From the NCBI GenBank assembly GCA_902776285.1, contig CACYPK010000010.1, positions 1-64,000 on the forward strand: a DNA stretch of 64,000 nt. Direction: 5' to 3'. Shown piece by piece: positions 25,068-33,762 of the stretch; the stretch's first letter is position 1, and the number at the start of each line of letters is the position of its first letter. The notes beneath the pieces were generated by a model. That model was not told the origin of the DNA and searched no databases. It was given only the letters and a program-made list of their open reading frames with translations. The position numbers and the translations under genes were made by a program. This DNA is from an uncultured Eubacteriales bacterium (GTDB lineage: Bacteria > Bacillota > Clostridia > Peptostreptococcales > Anaerovoracaceae).

Positions 25068-26543
25068 TCAGTATTCACCCAGCCAGATGCTTCCTATACT
25101 GTCAACATTGAATTCCTTGCACAGGCCCGCCATCTTTTTGGCGTCATCCTGTCTGACATCATCCGATACGGCATAGACCGCGTTTTCCGCCTTGTTGAGC
25201 GCTTTTTCGTTGAAATCCTCACCCGCGGCGACCACATCGGCATGAATGCCTTTTGCCTCAAAGGCCTGTACGATCTCGCCCAGTATGTCTGAGTAGCCCT
25301 TCTTTTCCGCGAAGTTCAGCAGGGTGATCTCTTTAGTTCCCTTTTGTTCGCATACGGCCTCTACGGACTCCGCGAGTCTTGCTATCTGCACCGGAGCTTC
25401 AAGCTTGCCCTTGCGGCGTATCTTTTCAAAGAACGCGCTGTGCAGTAAGCCGCTGATGCCAGAGGCCTTCCCTTTGACATACACTTCTTCGAGGACGCGC
25501 GCGCCGGTATTCGTCGCTGCTTCTTCAGGCGTGTTGAGCCTGCCCCTGAAGATAAGGATCGCGGCGTAAACGAAAGCGTACAGCAGCATGCCCAAAATGA
25601 ATCCAAGCACCGCGTATGATAACTTGTACACCGGCTTCTCTACTTCTGCGGTCTCCGTTTCGGACTCAGCAAGTTCCTCAGCCTTCTGATACTCCAGGAT
25701 GCTGGTCAGTATGGCCGTTTGTTCCTTTGACAGATTTGCCTTCGCGTCTTTCAGGGATTTTTCGACGCTGTTGATGCTGCTGAACGTGCTTGAGCTCTTG
25801 CTGACATTTATACTGTCATATTCATGCACATCCTCGGAATAGACCTGGAAGACCGAGTGCGGGTACATTTTCTGTATGCTTGCCGAATGCTCTTCAAGGC
25901 TCTTCTTCACCGCTCCTGCCACCGCGTCCGCGTCCGCGTCTTCGGTCAGTACTATATTGAAGCTCAGATGAGCGTCCGTTGACTCGCCGGACTGGTTGTA
26001 GATGTTAGCGTCCTGCTTATCCAGCGCGATCAGCTCGGATATGTATCTGTTATCCGCCGATTCCTTTATGTAAGGCTTGATCGCTTCGGCGATCTCATTG
26101 CCCGAAAGATAACCGTAGTAACTGCCCACGATCGCGGCCATCTGATCTCCGTTTTCGGATCTCAGTCCGAAGACCGTTTTCAGGACTCTCTGGTTTGTCG
26201 GATCCGTCTGCATGAGGATCGAGTTGTTCAGATATTCCTTTTCGCTGTCCAGCCAGTTCTGTTCATCCAGCACGTAGTAGACCGGCATCCTCTCCTCTTC
26301 AGGCAGAGTATCTACAAGGTCTCTGATACGCTCATCCAGCGGGAGCTCTGCGCGCTTGGCGGCAGCCTCGGCCTCGCTCACGGCGGCGTTGTATTTACGG
26401 ACATCTTCGGAATGCTTGATGCCGCAGATCAGCATGGCCGCGATCAGAGAGAAGACCACGACCGCTTTCCACTGTGAGAGCAGTCTCCAGAGAGTATCCT
26501 TGAGATCGAGCGTCATGCTCTGCTGATACTGTTGGTAATTCAT
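25068..26543 (-). CDS. Chain-length regulator (Wzz/CpsC-like) with a degenerate kinase-like tail
   Basis: A 491-residue protein. Membrane segments near 27-43 and 305-325 enclose a large outer domain rich in coiled-coil-like helices, the Wzz/CpsC layout. The inner C-terminal 130 residues resemble the fold of bacterial tyrosine kinases (KEITLLNFAEKKGYSDILGE, then AVYAVSDDV), but the Walker A GxxxxGKS is absent and there is no Tyr-rich tail apart from a final Tyr. It would set polymer length in partnership with Wzy. AGGGG lies seven bases before the ATG. An 85-base gap downstream is the longest in the operon. Confidence 0.75.
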   Translation of the reverse strand: MNYQQYQQSMTLDLKDTLWRLLSQWKAVVVFSLIAAMLICGIKHSEDVRKYNAAVSEAEAAAKRAELPLDERIRDLVDTLPEEERMPVYYVLDEQNWLDSEKEYLNNSILMQTDPTNQRVLKTVFGLRSENGDQMAAIVGSYYGYLSGNEIAEAIKPYIKESADNRYISELIALDKQDANIYNQSGESTDAHLSFNIVLTEDADADAVAGAVKKSLEEHSASIQKMYPHSVFQVYSEDVHEYDSINVSKSSSTFSSINSVEKSLKDAKANLSKEQTAILTSILEYQKAEELAESETETAEVEKPVYKLSYAVLGFILGMLLYAFVYAAILIFRGRLNTPEEAATNTGARVLEEVYVKGKASGISGLLHSAFFEKIRRKGKLEAPVQIARLAESVEAVCEQKGTKEITLLNFAEKKGYSDILGEIVQAFEAKGIHADVVAAGEDFNEKALNKAENAVYAVSDDVRQDDAKKMAGLCKEFNVDSIGSIWLGEY

Positions 26544-26628
26544 TTCTTTACCCCTTTTCTGTTTAGTGTTTCCTTGTTATTTTCTGCCTTGTTGAGGCCG
26601 GATAAAATCGTTTTTGTAATTAACCTTA

Positions 26629-27498
26629 TTATGCGCGGATCTCTGTTGTTGCTATCCTCGGCTCAAAGCAGCATGCCGGACGCAGGCAGACTATGCGTAC
26701 CCCGCTCGCCCTCTGCGGCCCGACTTTCATGAAAGTCGCCAGAACGCTCGTATCTCCTCCGAGTCCGAGCGGTCCGATGTTTGCCTCGTTTACCCTTCTT
26801 GTTATCTCAGCCTCCATTTCGGACTGGCTGTCAAAACTGCCGTCGACCTGAGCCTGCAGCATCAATGACGCCGCCTCGTACTGGCTTCTGCCTATGCCTA
26901 CGGCGAGCGTGCAAGGGGAGCATCCCAGCTGTGATACCGCCTCTGTTGCCCACTTGACTATCTCATCAAGCACGACCTGAGTGTCATGCTTGTGGAATAC
27001 TCTGTAAGTCCTGCCGCGTATGGCAGGTCCTCCTCCGAACATCAGAATGTGAAGACGTATCACATCGTCTTCGCACTGCCTTATGAGGATCGGTGCCGGC
27101 TCTACTCCCGCGCTGTCAGGATCGAGCCCTCCGCTCTGATCGATCCTTTGGGAGTCATCTCCCATTATGCCCATCGGGCGGCCGGGCAGCCTGCGCAGAC
27201 CCTGTCTGACTCCTTCGCGGATGTCTTCAAGCAGCTGTCCCGTAACGGCGCAGTCCGGACCGGCTTCAAGCAGAAGGTGCGGTATGCCCGTATCATCGCA
27301 AAGCGGGCTGCGGTCTCTTTCCGCCGCCTCCGCGTTGTCGAGTATCGTCTGCAGTACCCACTTCGCGTTTTCGTTGGTCTCAGCCGCGATGGCTCTTCTG
27401 TATGCGTTCTTTTTGTCTTCGCGGAATGTCGATCCCGCCCTTACCAGGCAGTCGCTTACCGCTTCGATCACTTTTTCACTGTTCATCTTATTTGTCAT
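26629..27498 (-). CDS. Class I fumarase/tartrate-dehydratase-type hydratase, alpha subunit
   Basis: A 289-residue protein of the iron-sulfur hydro-lyase family (FumA N-terminal half, TtdA). PLCDDTGIPH and LGCSPCTLAVGIGR contain two expected cluster cysteines, and IVCLRPACC near the end may supply the third. KAE/ARRVNEANIGPLGLGG is a family segment. It adds or removes water on fumarate, tartrate or mesaconate-like acids. It overlaps the end of the beta-subunit gene by 11 bases. In this glycan operon it more likely serves the neighbouring carbon module than the citric acid cycle (inference). Confidence 0.82.
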   Translation of the reverse strand: MTNKMNSEKVIEAVSDCLVRAGSTFREDKKNAYRRAIAAETNENAKWVLQTILDNAEAAERDRSPLCDDTGIPHLLLEAGPDCAVTGQLLEDIREGVRQGLRRLPGRPMGIMGDDSQRIDQSGGLDPDSAGVEPAPILIRQCEDDVIRLHILMFGGGPAIRGRTYRVFHKHDTQVVLDEIVKWATEAVSQLGCSPCTLAVGIGRSQYEAASLMLQAQVDGSFDSQSEMEAEITRRVNEANIGPLGLGGDTSVLATFMKVGPQRASGVRIVCLRPACCFEPRIATTEIRA

Positions 27499-28006
27499 AT
27501 ATCGATCTGCCGCGGGCAGCCGCGATTATCGCCGGGTAGTCCTCTACTACCAGCTCATTGAAGGCTTCCATGCCGAGTTCCGGGAACGCGACGACCTTTT
27601 TCGACTTCGTCTTTGCTCCGAGCAGGGCCGTTACCGGCGGTATCACCGCGTAGACTGCTCCGTTCGCCGCGAGAGCTTTTATGGTTTCCTCTTTCAGGGC
27701 TCCTTTTCCCAGATGCATGCGAAAACCCGCCTTTGAAAGAGGCTCTATGCTGCTCTCTATCTCCAGCTTGTTGCTCGACGTCGGCCCGACCCCTGCCGGG
27801 CTGACTGCCGTGTGGAATATGACCGCTCCTTCGGGTTCGATCCCCAGGTCCGCGATGGTCCCGTCATCGATCGCCCTCTGTATCTTAGGCAGCACGGCAT
27901 CCCTGCCGCAGTAAATGCGTCCTGAGATCAGTACCCTGTCTCCGACCTTGAGCGACTCCGCCGCTTCCCTTGAAATAGGTGTGCTTATCTTTATGGCTTC
28001 TTCCAT
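27488..28006 (-). CDS. Class I fumarase/tartrate-dehydratase-type hydratase, beta subunit
   Basis: A 172-residue partner of the alpha subunit. VGDRVLISGRIYCGRDAVL, AGVGPTSSNKLE and HLGKG correspond to substrate-binding motifs of the FumA C-terminal half/TtdB. The C-terminal FPELGMEAFNELVVEDYPA is typical. The beta gene is transcribed before alpha, the reverse of the common order. AAGGA lies about ten bases before the ATG. Confidence 0.82.
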   Translation of the reverse strand: MEEAIKISTPISREAAESLKVGDRVLISGRIYCGRDAVLPKIQRAIDDGTIADLGIEPEGAVIFHTAVSPAGVGPTSSNKLEIESSIEPLSKAGFRMHLGKGALKEETIKALAANGAVYAVIPPVTALLGAKTKSKKVVAFPELGMEAFNELVVEDYPAIIAAARGRSIYDK

Positions 28007-28030
28007 TTTGCGGATATCCTTACGCTTTCC

Positions 28031-29185
28031 CTACTGTTCCTGCGCGCCGGCCTTGAAAAGATCTATATAGCTCTTCTCATTGCGTATTACACCATACGCC
28101 CGGCCTCTCATGACCACTTTCTGCGCCCATCTGGTGTGCGGCCTTATCTCATTCATCTTGTTGTTGCTTTCGCTCTTTACCACTCCGTCCTCAGCCGCAA
28201 GTATCTGAAGAGCGTCGTTATAAGCTTCTTCCGTGACTGCCTGCAGGGCGTTCACGAATCTGACGTGGGTAGGATGGATGACCGTGCGCCCCACAAAGCC
28301 GTTCGCCTTGTCGAGTATCACCTCTCTGATCAGTCCGTCCACCTCGTCGTTGAAGATGTGATTGCGGCGCCAGAGCATATCCTCTACGTCCATCCTCGGC
28401 AGTTCTTCAAACATCATCCTCTTGCTTGCTCTGAAATACTCCCAGACAGGGCCGGAAACGACATAGCTGTTGCCCCTGGCGAATACGTTGAGTATGTCTG
28501 ACAGTATCTCGCGCACCGGCAGGATATCGTAGATGGAGTAGTCCACGCCTCTGCGCACGCCGAAGCATGACGAGAAGTCGGTGGCGCCGACTCTTATCTG
28601 AAGGATAAGGTCCTTGTATCTGTTGCAGATAGAGCGGATCGCCCTCAACTCATCCATTCTTGACTCCTTGAACGCTACCCTCTCGTCCTCGAGGATAGGC
28701 ATGCCGTAAAGCACCTCTTCGTATGTTTCGTTGAGAAGTTTTAGCTGCAGCAGATACTCCGCTCCGTTCTTGGAGTTGAACTTTGGGAAGTTGAAGCCCG
28801 CCAGCATCTTCACTCTGTCCGCGTTCAGCATCGACGAAAAGTGGATGAACTGGTCTATAGATCTGACCCTGCAGAAGATGAGCGGGATGTCATCATAATC
28901 GATCTCGCCGTTTTCTACAGCCTGATGGAGTCTGTCGAGCATGCCTATGACGTTTTCCTCCGCCTCAGGCACTCTGTCCTCAGGGCACGCGTCCTCAAAG
29001 CACATGACTATCGTGGTAAGATCAGCCATGTCCCTGTTGAGTATCTTTTCCGTGAAGTCCTTTATCGCCGGCATGTACATAGTCGCGCCGGGACAGTACT
29101 GAAGGAACTCCTTGTCCGTATATTTATTGAATGATTCCGGTTCGCGAATGAACTCGAAACCCTTGGCTCCCTGTAAATGTTTCAT
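28031..29185 (-). CDS. HpcH/HpaI- or CitE-like TIM-barrel C-C lyase
   Basis: A 384-residue protein that looks like the C-C bond lyase branch of the HpcH/HpaI aldolase/CitE superfamily. VMCFEDACPEDRVPEAEENV (acidic metal region), IFCRVRS (Arg), LPKFNSKN-like GFNFPKFNSKN and ILEDERVAF are matching pieces, and FVGRTVIHPTHVRFVN is the familiar end of CitE-type proteins. Relatives condense or cleave pyruvate, acetyl-CoA or malyl-CoA-type substrates. The substrate here is unknown. It sits between the hydratase and a second TIM-barrel protein. Confidence 0.7.
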   Translation of the reverse strand: MKHLQGAKGFEFIREPESFNKYTDKEFLQYCPGATMYMPAIKDFTEKILNRDMADLTTIVMCFEDACPEDRVPEAEENVIGMLDRLHQAVENGEIDYDDIPLIFCRVRSIDQFIHFSSMLNADRVKMLAGFNFPKFNSKNGAEYLLQLKLLNETYEEVLYGMPILEDERVAFKESRMDELRAIRSICNRYKDLILQIRVGATDFSSCFGVRRGVDYSIYDILPVREILSDILNVFARGNSYVVSGPVWEYFRASKRMMFEELPRMDVEDMLWRRNHIFNDEVDGLIREVILDKANGFVGRTVIHPTHVRFVNALQAVTEEAYNDALQILAAEDGVVKSESNNKMNEIRPHTRWAQKVVMRGRAYGVIRNEKSYIDLFKAGAQEQ

Positions 29186-29212
29186 TTATCTAGGATCTCC
29201 TGTTTTCTGATT

Positions 29213-30118
29213 TTACTGCGCGAGGCTTCCCTTTGGTGACCAGACCGCTTCAGGATAGTACTCGTCGAGCACTCTCTTGACAAGGCTGCACTGCTTTGCC
29301 CTCTTTCTGGCGTCGTCTTCAGTGCTGTCCCAGCTGTGGGTCTGCGCGACCGATCCGCCTGTCTTTAGGTAGATAGGCGCGGCCACTCTTACCATTTCAG
29401 GCACCTCATAGTGTCTGATGAAGCCTCCCGTGGATTTAGGGTTTTCCGTGTGCAGGTCAAGAGGACAGTCGACCGCCTGTCTCATGGAAGCCATCATCTG
29501 CAGCTGTATGTCTCTTACAGGATTGATGGAGTTTGCTCCTATCGATTCCATGAGCTTGGCCGCCGCCGGATTGCCGAGTCCCATGTGGGCCGACAGCTTG
29601 AAGTGGCAGTCGGTCGGGATCTCTCCCTCGTCTCTCATCTTTCCGAGAACGTAGAGGCAGCCCTCGTCATAGACCAGGAAGCCTCTGCATCCCAACCTCG
29701 CGCCTCTCTTTACGTCTTCTATCGCTCTTATCAGCTGCTCCTGTCCGCGGAGCCTGTATCCCATGCGCACGCCCTCCGGTGTATTGACCGAAGCCGACGT
29801 GTCCGTGGTCGCTCTCGGCCCGACCGCGAGGATCAGGTCGGTCTTGTAATCATGAGCGTACTGCACCATCTTTTCTATCTCAGCGTCGGTGAGCCTCATT
29901 ATTCCCTGAGTCTGCGTGACCCTGTGAAGATAAAGACCGTAGTCGTCGATGGCCTCAAGCAATGCCTTCATGACCTTAGGCCCCTGTATGCCCGGCACCT
30001 CAAATCTGTACTGACCGCCGTCCGGGAATCTCTTCTCAGACGTAGGCAGATCGTAGGCGTCGCCGGCCGGAAGTCCTATCGACTTCAGATATTCTCTTGT
30101 TTTATCCATACTGTTCAT
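29213..30118 (-). CDS. TIM-barrel protein resembling U32-peptidase-type enzymes
   Basis: A 301-residue barrel-like protein. YRFEVPGIQGPKVMKALLEA starts the barrel, ILAVGPRATTDTSAS and GCRGFLVYDEGCL follow, and FKLSAHMGLGNPAAAKL and ANSINPVRDI are strand-loop motifs like those of U32-annotated proteins. I do not recognise the activity and do not think it is a protease. It is not a PEP mutase: the expected EDK-type motif is missing. It overlaps the decarboxylase gene by four bases (ATGA), implying coupled expression and perhaps a shared pathway. Confidence 0.5.
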   Translation of the reverse strand: MNSMDKTREYLKSIGLPAGDAYDLPTSEKRFPDGGQYRFEVPGIQGPKVMKALLEAIDDYGLYLHRVTQTQGIMRLTDAEIEKMVQYAHDYKTDLILAVGPRATTDTSASVNTPEGVRMGYRLRGQEQLIRAIEDVKRGARLGCRGFLVYDEGCLYVLGKMRDEGEIPTDCHFKLSAHMGLGNPAAAKLMESIGANSINPVRDIQLQMMASMRQAVDCPLDLHTENPKSTGGFIRHYEVPEMVRVAAPIYLKTGGSVAQTHSWDSTEDDARKRAKQCSLVKRVLDEYYPEAVWSPKGSLAQ

Positions 30119-31257
30119 TGCTTGTCCTCCCCGTTTAATCCGTCTATGAGCAGGTCTATCGCCTCCCTGTGATCGAATATGATCGGAGGGAGCTTCCTTG
30201 CCAGCCCCTTGTGTATGCGGCAGTCTATGAACGACGCCTTGCCGCAGTCGCGGAGCTTTTCTATTGCTTCTATCAGTTCTTCTTTTGTATCTGCGCTCTT
30301 GCCCGTCGTTGCGTATCCGCAGGCTTCGGCTATTTTTGTGAAATCCACCTTGTGCCCGGCGGAAGGCTGTCCGCCGACTGATTCGTGCGCGCCGTTGTTC
30401 AGCACTATGTGCATGTAATTAGGCACGTCGAGCTCAGTCATCATTGTGAGCGCGCCCATGTGCATTATCGCCGCCGCGTCTCCGTCAAGCACCACGACTT
30501 TTCTGTCCGGTTTCTCCAGAGCGATGCCGAGCGCTACTGACGACGCATGTCCCATGGAGCCCACGTTGAGGTAATCGTTCGCCTTTGTCTCTCCGCGCCT
30601 TTCACGCAGGAAGAACAGTTCCCTTGTGGCACGTCCGGTAGTGGCTGAGTAGACCGTATCCGCCGGCATGTGATCCAGCACGGTCTCTATCGCCTCCTCG
30701 CGGCTCATCGGATATACGTCGTTAACATTATTTGGCTTGTCGGGATCCGCCATCACGCCCTTCGGAGCGATCAGTCCGTAAGGGACCCTCTCTTTACGGC
30801 AGAAATCAACAGCCCTTCTTATTATTGTCTCAAATTCTTCATCGTCATCTGTGAGGATGCTGTGAGGAATGTTCAATACGTCGAGCAATTTCGGAGTTAT
30901 TTTGCCCTGCAGCTTATGCTGAGGATGATTAGGCTCCGAATCTCCCTGGCCTCTCCAGCCTATGAGGAGCAGCATCGGAACAGCATAAACGTCCTTATCA
31001 GCCAGGCTGGCAAGAGGATTGATGGTATTGCCCATGCCGCTGTTCTGCATATATACCAGCGGGATCTCTTTTGTGGCAAAGTAATGCCCCGCGGCTATTC
31101 CCACGGCGTTGCCTTCATTGGCGGCAATGATGTTGCGGTCTCCGAAATGCGCTATCGCGTAATTGCAGAAACCGTTCAGATGGGAGTCAGGAACGCCCGT
31201 AAAGAACGTCACTCCGTTATCCGCCAGTGTTTTGAATACTCTTTCCTGATCAAGCAT
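30115..31257 (-). CDS. ThDP-dependent decarboxylase, phosphonopyruvate-decarboxylase-like
   Basis: A 380-residue enzyme. FFTGVPDSHLNGFCNYAI, NEGNAVGIAAGHYFAT (activating Glu), YMQNSGMGNTINPLASL, LIGWRGQGDSEPNHPQH and NNGAHESVGGQPSAGH match phosphonopyruvate decarboxylase (AepY/Ppd) closely. GDAAAIMHMG is the ThDP/Mg motif. The known reaction gives phosphonoacetaldehyde and CO2 in phosphonate synthesis; sulfopyruvate decarboxylase is a relative. No PEP mutase or 2-aminoethylphosphonate transaminase is found beside it, so the true substrate may be another 2-oxo acid. Its ATG follows the aldo/keto reductase stop with no gap. Confidence 0.85.
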   Translation of the reverse strand: MLDQERVFKTLADNGVTFFTGVPDSHLNGFCNYAIAHFGDRNIIAANEGNAVGIAAGHYFATKEIPLVYMQNSGMGNTINPLASLADKDVYAVPMLLLIGWRGQGDSEPNHPQHKLQGKITPKLLDVLNIPHSILTDDDEEFETIIRRAVDFCRKERVPYGLIAPKGVMADPDKPNNVNDVYPMSREEAIETVLDHMPADTVYSATTGRATRELFFLRERRGETKANDYLNVGSMGHASSVALGIALEKPDRKVVVLDGDAAAIMHMGALTMMTELDVPNYMHIVLNNGAHESVGGQPSAGHKVDFTKIAEACGYATTGKSADTKEELIEAIEKLRDCGKASFIDCRIHKGLARKLPPIIFDHREAIDLLIDGLNGEDKQ

Positions 31258-32265
31258 CTATTTCTTTTCTCCTCCCACGGAGCCTTTTCCCTTATAAAGC
31301 GTAAAATACTCAGGACTGTCGCCCTTTGTTACTTCCCATGCCCTTTCAAACACGTCGACGACTTCTTCAGGCAGCGGTCCTGCCTTGACAGTTTCCATGT
31401 TCTGCTTCAGGTGGCTGAGCTTTGACGCCCCTATAAGGATGGCGTCGCCGCGCTCGCCGTTCAGCATTGAGTGATAGGCCAGCCAGCGGTATGTCGCGTC
31501 TATGGTTGTCATGCCGTTGTTTTCGGCCGCTCCTTTTATTATATCAACAGCGTCAAAGAAGCTCTTCTTCCAGTATCGTTTTTGATAATTCGGCCTGTGC
31601 GTGAAGCGTCCGTCGGTCGGCGCTTCTTCATACTTTCCGTAACGTCCCGTCAGCAGGCCTCCGCACATCGGGTTGTACGCGTAGAACCTCATGCCGAACT
31701 CATCCAGACACGCGTTCAGCTCTGTCTCCGCCTTGCGGGTCAGCGGATTGTATATTCCCTCAAAGACTGTAGGCTTTACCCATCCGTGACTGTCGCAAAT
31801 GTGCCACGCGTCCGCGACCATCCATGCAGGAAAATTTGACAGTCCGAGTTCACTGAACTTGCCCTGATCGTGAAGGTCTGCCATCGCCTCCAGTACGCTT
31901 GTGACCGGTGTCGCCGGATCAGGGAAGTGCAGGAATACCGTATCCACGCTGTCAAGGCGCATCCTCTCAAGCGATTCGTTCACCTGCTTATAAGCGGCTT
32001 CTCCGTCCAGCTTTCCGCTGATCCGCGGATTCACCTTTGTGGCTATCCTGAAGGGTCTGTCCAGTTCCGGAAGGACCTCTCCGAGCAGCCTCTCGCAGTT
32101 TCCGTCGTTATATACATAAGCCGTATCCAGCTCGTCATAGCCCTCATCAAGGAATGTGTTTATGAACATCTCAACGTCCGGCGAGAATACGCTCTCTCCG
32201 AAAGTCATTGTGCCGAGTATGAGACTGACCTGTTTGTTTCTGTTTGTGTTAACGTTGTTTTTCAT
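31258..32265 (-). CDS. Aldo/keto reductase (AKR7-like)
   Basis: A 335-residue NADPH-dependent reductase. LGTMTFGESV, the catalytic DTAYVYNDGNCE (Asp, Tyr), ATKVNP (Lys) and FLHFPDP (His) form the AKR tetrad, and ILIGASKLSHLKQN binds the cofactor phosphate. The layout is nearest the AKR7 group, which includes aflatoxin aldehyde and succinic semialdehyde reductases. Lying immediately before the decarboxylase, it is a natural candidate to reduce the aldehyde that enzyme makes to an alcohol (inference). AAAGGA lies just before the ATG. Confidence 0.82.
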   Translation of the reverse strand: MKNNVNTNRNKQVSLILGTMTFGESVFSPDVEMFINTFLDEGYDELDTAYVYNDGNCERLLGEVLPELDRPFRIATKVNPRISGKLDGEAAYKQVNESLERMRLDSVDTVFLHFPDPATPVTSVLEAMADLHDQGKFSELGLSNFPAWMVADAWHICDSHGWVKPTVFEGIYNPLTRKAETELNACLDEFGMRFYAYNPMCGGLLTGRYGKYEEAPTDGRFTHRPNYQKRYWKKSFFDAVDIIKGAAENNGMTTIDATYRWLAYHSMLNGERGDAILIGASKLSHLKQNMETVKAGPLPEEVVDVFERAWEVTKGDSPEYFTLYKGKGSVGGEKK

Positions 32266-32318
32266 GATCCTTTATTCCGGGTATCTCCTTTCAGACAGCA
32301 TCCACCGCGTCCGGGATC

Positions 32319-33725
32319 TCATCTCTTAAGCAGTCTCCTGATCGTATCTTTATACTTGTAAGCGTACACACACAGCGTGATACAGAGTATAAGCGCGAGA
32401 GCGTATCTTATGAACGGACTGTGATCGTACGCCCACAGGGCAAAGAACATCGTCACGAACAACGCGCCCAGTGAGCCGAAAATGAACTTTTCGTTATACG
32501 CTTCGATATAGCCCGTCCTTCTGGCGAGATAATAATGTATCACCAGCAGGCAGGCGTATCCGAACAGCGTGGTATATGCCGCGGCGACGTACCCGTATCT
32601 TGGGATCAGTACCCAGTTGAGGGCGACGTTGATCACGGCCGCGGCAGCGGTGCCGAAGGCCATGCCCACGGTTTTCTTGGCAAACTGCTCAAGCGCGACA
32701 TACAGATTGTATAAGAACTGGAATGCCGCTCCCATCACGACCGGAGGCAGTACGACCACCGCTTCCATGTACTTCTTTCCTCCGAGTACCAGTATTATCT
32801 CAGGTCCCAGCAGGAACATCCCTATGACGATGAGGTAGAACATGGCGATGTAGTAATACGACGCCTTCCGTATCCCTTTGAAGTTGCCTTCATGTATCTG
32901 TTCGCTCGACCACGGGCTCCAGGCTATGTTGGTGGCGTTCCCGAGCATGATCGGTATCATCGCGCAGGTGTACGCAAGGCTGTAAAACGCCGTGTCCGTG
33001 GATCCGCAGAACTGCTTTATCATGATCCTGTCCGCCTGGTTCAGCAGGTACTTGCTGAGCAGGTGAGGGATCATCGGTATGCAGATCAGAAGGGCGTATT
33101 TGCATTCATCCCACCTGAACTGCCTTCCTTTGTAGATTATGTAGATGTATACGATGAGATCTATTACGAATACCGTTCCGTAGTGGCCAAGCAGTCTTCC
33201 GGCCAGCCTGTCCTGCATCAGCAGAACGAGCGCCAGCGAGATCAGCGTGGACAGCAGTACCGATCCGAATGAGATCGCAACGTATGTCTTGTATTTGTAG
33301 TTGATCCTGTTCTTTGCCTGGAACAGCGTCAGCGCAGGCGATACCATGGTGGTGATGAACAGCAGGTTGATGTACCGCATGTCCATGGAAAACATCCTGC
33401 AAAAAAAACCCGGAAACAGCTGCACTATCCCCCACATCAGCGTAGTGACCGCGGTACCGGAAAGCGCCACGGACGACAGGTATCCGTCAAGGTTTTCGTA
33501 GTCATATCTTGCCCGGTTTACCGTCGTATGCATGTCCATGGTAGCGACGATAACGATTATTCCCGCCCAGGCGACAAAGTTGCTGTAATCGCCGAATTCA
33601 TCGCTGGTCAGCAGGCGTGTGAAGATAGGAGTCGTAATAAAAGCCATTCCCTTCGTCATGAAGGAACTCATCGTATACCATATTCCGGCTCTTATCACCA
33701 CACTGGCTTTGTTGTTATCGCTCAT
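32319..33725 (-). CDS. wzx: Oligosaccharide flippase (Wzx-like)
   Basis: A 468-residue membrane protein of the MOP superfamily with about 12-14 membrane segments. KGMAFITTPIFTRLLTSDEFGDYS in its first helices is the classical Wzx opening. It moves undecaprenyl-diphosphate-linked repeat units across the membrane for polymerisation by a Wzy protein. It sits between the acyltransferase/sialic-acid genes and the carbon module, so its cargo probably carries both the nonulosonic acid and any special substituent (inference). Confidence 0.85.
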   Translation of the reverse strand: MSDNNKASVVIRAGIWYTMSSFMTKGMAFITTPIFTRLLTSDEFGDYSNFVAWAGIIVIVATMDMHTTVNRARYDYENLDGYLSSVALSGTAVTTLMWGIVQLFPGFFCRMFSMDMRYINLLFITTMVSPALTLFQAKNRINYKYKTYVAISFGSVLLSTLISLALVLLMQDRLAGRLLGHYGTVFVIDLIVYIYIIYKGRQFRWDECKYALLICIPMIPHLLSKYLLNQADRIMIKQFCGSTDTAFYSLAYTCAMIPIMLGNATNIAWSPWSSEQIHEGNFKGIRKASYYYIAMFYLIVIGMFLLGPEIILVLGGKKYMEAVVVLPPVVMGAAFQFLYNLYVALEQFAKKTVGMAFGTAAAAVINVALNWVLIPRYGYVAAAYTTLFGYACLLVIHYYLARRTGYIEAYNEKFIFGSLGALFVTMFFALWAYDHSPFIRYALALILCITLCVYAYKYKDTIRRLLKR

Positions 33726-33762
33726 TATCCATGTTCCCGGAAGACGCGGCCTGCCTCATCCG

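Noticed and set aside
29213..30118. PEP mutase for phosphonate synthesis next to the decarboxylase
   Set aside because: The protein is a TIM barrel but lacks the EDK-type motif and loop of PEP mutase.
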